From Scheffersomyces stipitis CBS 6054 (lineage: Eukaryota > Ascomycota > Pichiomycetes > Serinales > Debaryomycetaceae): a stretch of DNA of 64,000 bases. This document shows, piece by piece, positions 62,400-64,000 of this stretch. The notes under the pieces were generated by a model, which saw nothing but the letters and a program-made list of their open reading frames with translations, had not been told where the DNA came from and ran no database searches. Made by a program: the position numbers and the translations under genes. The stretch spans positions 3,446,248 through 3,510,247 of the forward strand of contig NC_009068.1 in the NCBI RefSeq assembly GCF_000209165.1. The letters run 5' to 3'. The first letter of the stretch is position 1. Each line of letters begins with the position of its first letter.

Positions 62400-63450
62400 G
62401 TTATTCCAAAAAGTGTGGTATTTAGGGCTATTGCTACATTGAGTTTAGGGAATGGGGATTAATAAATAAATTTAGTTGCAGATTGTAACGTTGACTCTTT
62501 TAGAATAATATTCACGTGTGTTATGTCTTGTAACCAAGGACTATGTGTACATATTTTAAATGGATTTAATAAGAGCATTAAGGTTTTGTAAGAGTCAAAA
62601 GTGATGAATCCTTATTTAATAGAATGAGGACAATCGAATGGTACTACTTTTAGGACAGGTGCAATTTTTGGCAGCAATTAGTATTTTTGTAGTATTTTTC
62701 GCATTCTTTTCAGAAAGACAATCAGTACATGTATACAAGAAAATTGAGAGAAGTAATAAAGGTAAAGGAAAAGTTAAGATTGTAAGAATATGGATATTTA
62801 ATGTTAGTTATTGTGGTAGTGGGAATGTGATATTATTGTTGTATTATATTGAGTTGTTGTGAATTTGGAGGGAGGATTATCCATTTAGAATCACATGACT
62901 GGAATTGAATGATAGGGAATTATGTACAGTCAATATAGAGGTGAAACAATTTAACCGCATTTGATGTGCGTGTATTACTAAAATGAGAACTGAGAGGTAT
63001 AAAAGGATGGCGAGATCCCCAAAGTTTGAAAATAATTATGAAGATCATCAATTGATTCATTTGCAGTAGGATATCCTGGATTTTTATGGAATTACATAAT
63101 GTTCAACAGTAGGATTCTATTAGACCAGGTGGGCGTCTTGTCTAAACAGATGTGCCAAATTAGCAAATCGGTGGTCAGAACAGTAGCGACAGGTCAAGAG
63201 AATATTGTGTGAACAATTGATACCCCTCAATAGGTAGTCACTCCTACGAAAAGTTGGACAAGCTTGATCTAGTCGAGATTGCTCCATTGTGTATTGACAA
63301 CCAGTTGTATGAAGAAGGCTTTGAGGTAGGGTGTTTTTATCCAAGTTTTCACAAGTATTCCAGTTTTTTGTGCGAGGAAGGAATGTGACATACGACATTC
63401 TTCGCGGTAGATGTATCGGATCGCCCAAAAGCAGCCACTCACGTGACCGG
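62400..63450 (+). repeat. Dispersed subtelomeric repeat, copy 2 (telomere side)
   Basis: The counterpart of 49615-50450 in direct orientation, roughly 12.8 kb away. It includes an ATG frame at 62638-62862 (74 codons, hydrophobic N-terminus) that aligns with the 48-codon frame of copy 1. A 55-codon open segment (63221-63388, no ATG) contains SFHKYSSFLCEEG, which corresponds to the NFHWYSSVLGKEE stretch of copy 1. Copy 2 has about 300 extra bases in its right part. Confidence 0.72.
62638..62862 (+). CDS. Small open frame in repeat copy 2, hypothetical
   Basis: 74 codons. The first 25 residues are hydrophobic (LAAISIFVVFFAFF) and the rest is basic. Residues shared with the copy-1 frame at 49872 include LLL, QV, AAI, FVVFFAFF and SVH. 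It could be a small membrane or secreted protein, or simply a relic kept alike because the DNA is duplicated. No known family. Confidence 0.25.
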   Translation: MVLLLGQVQFLAAISIFVVFFAFFSERQSVHVYKKIERSNKGKGKVKIVRIWIFNVSYCGSGNVILLLYYIELL

Positions 63451-63715
63451 AGTGTTGTCTTATCTATTTCTGCAGATGTAAAATGCTTACGTCATATTTT
63501 GCCAATAGTCCTGTATGGAATCGACGCAAATAGGACATAAGGTGAGAAAATTTACGAGATACTAGTTGTTTGCACGGGCATGACATAACGTGACCAAATA
63601 TGTAAGATTTTGGTTGAGGCACGGAAGTTAAGTGAGGCGACCCAAATAGGATATAAAGTGACCAAAGGGGTGTGAGTTAATAGTTGCGGCACGGAGGTAT
63701 AATAGCGGCACGGGC

Positions 63716-64000
63716 CTTTTCACGTCTTGCGGTATGGATCTTTTCACGTCTTGCGGTATGGATCTTTTCACGTCTTGCGGTATGGATCTTTTCACGTCTT
63801 GCGGTATGGATCTTTTCACGTCTTGCGGTATGGATCTTTTCACGTCTTGCGGTATGGATCTTTTCACGTCTTGCGGTATGGATCTTTTCACGTCTTGCGG
63901 TATGGATCTTTTCACGTCTTGCGGTATGGATCTTTTCACGTCTTGCGGTATGGATCTTTTCACGTCTTGCGGTATGGATCTTTTCACGTCTTGCGGTATG
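63716..64000 (+). repeat. 24-bp telomere-type tandem repeat (about 11.9 copies), likely chromosome end
   Basis: Perfect head-to-tail 24-base units, each containing GCGGTATGGATC followed by TTTTCACGTCTT, run to the window edge. Candida-clade yeasts have long homogeneous telomere repeats (about 16-25 bases) with a GGTGT/GGAT-type core, and the GGTATGGAT and TCTT parts align with that pattern. Upstream, variant units such as GCGGCACGGGCCTTTTCACG (63705-63724) look like degenerate copies. The orientation places the chromosome terminus at the right. Confidence 0.88.

Noticed and set aside
63628..63987. 119-codon minus-strand frame of repeated VKRSIPQD
   Set aside because: It is just the 24-bp telomere-type repeat read in frame; 24 is divisible by three.
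1..64000. Search for tRNA or other structural RNA genes
   Set aside because: I looked for B-box-like GGTTCGAATCC sequences and cloverleaf-like arms in the intergenic stretches and found none I could support by eye; a covariance-model scan would be decisive.

Overview
This is a stretch of nuclear DNA from a budding yeast of the CTG-Ser clade, most likely Scheffersomyces (Pichia) stipitis or a close relative. The species name is inference. Support comes from compact, nearly intron-free Saccharomycotina genes, from CTG codons at positions where relatives carry serine (RPB1 CTD heptad, CK2 alpha, RFC4), from a HYR/IFF-type cell-wall adhesin typical of Candida-clade yeasts, and from a 24-bp tandem repeat of the Candida telomere type at the right edge. 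The window therefore seems to run from chromosome interior (left) to the telomere (right).

Region 1 (1-36.8 kb) is gene-dense housekeeping DNA: PRO1 (3' part), a VPS3-like CORVET subunit, COQ2, APC11, BPL1, PIH1, a MATE transporter, LTV1, a CK2 catalytic subunit, a CPR6-type cyclophilin 40, RPO21/RPB1, POP3, RFC4, VPS52, an HMI1-type mitochondrial helicase, a small zinc-cluster protein, RTT103, CSM1, a LYAR-type zinc-finger protein and COX16. These genes are functionally mixed and show no operon-like logic.

Region 2 (36.8-50.9 kb) is gene-poor. It holds one 8.6-kb gene for a 2,863-residue GPI-type adhesin built from three repeat families (36/38-aa, 49-aa and 4-aa units), followed by about 3.9 kb with decayed reading frames and one copy of a dispersed repeat.

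Region 3 (50.9-61.9 kb) is the most interesting part. It is a subtelomeric cluster of five genes: a dihydroxyacetone-kinase-family kinase, a sugar-porter MFS transporter, a polyol (L-arabinitol/sorbitol/xylitol type) dehydrogenase, a dihydroxyacetone-synthase-like transketolase and a Zn(II)2Cys6 activator. Intergenic regions serving all five genes carry TTGCGGC(T/A)A-type sites. The kinase promoter has two near-perfect palindromes with CGG-N11-CCG spacing. The regulator has two introns near its 3' end, so a simple open-frame call truncates it. I infer an inducible catabolic cluster for a sugar alcohol or ketose, comparable in logic to the Yarrowia erythritol cluster but using a transketolase-type enzyme.

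Region 4 (61.9-64 kb) holds a second, direct copy of the dispersed repeat, so the cluster is bracketed by repeats. It ends in about 11.9 copies of the 24-bp telomere-type repeat.
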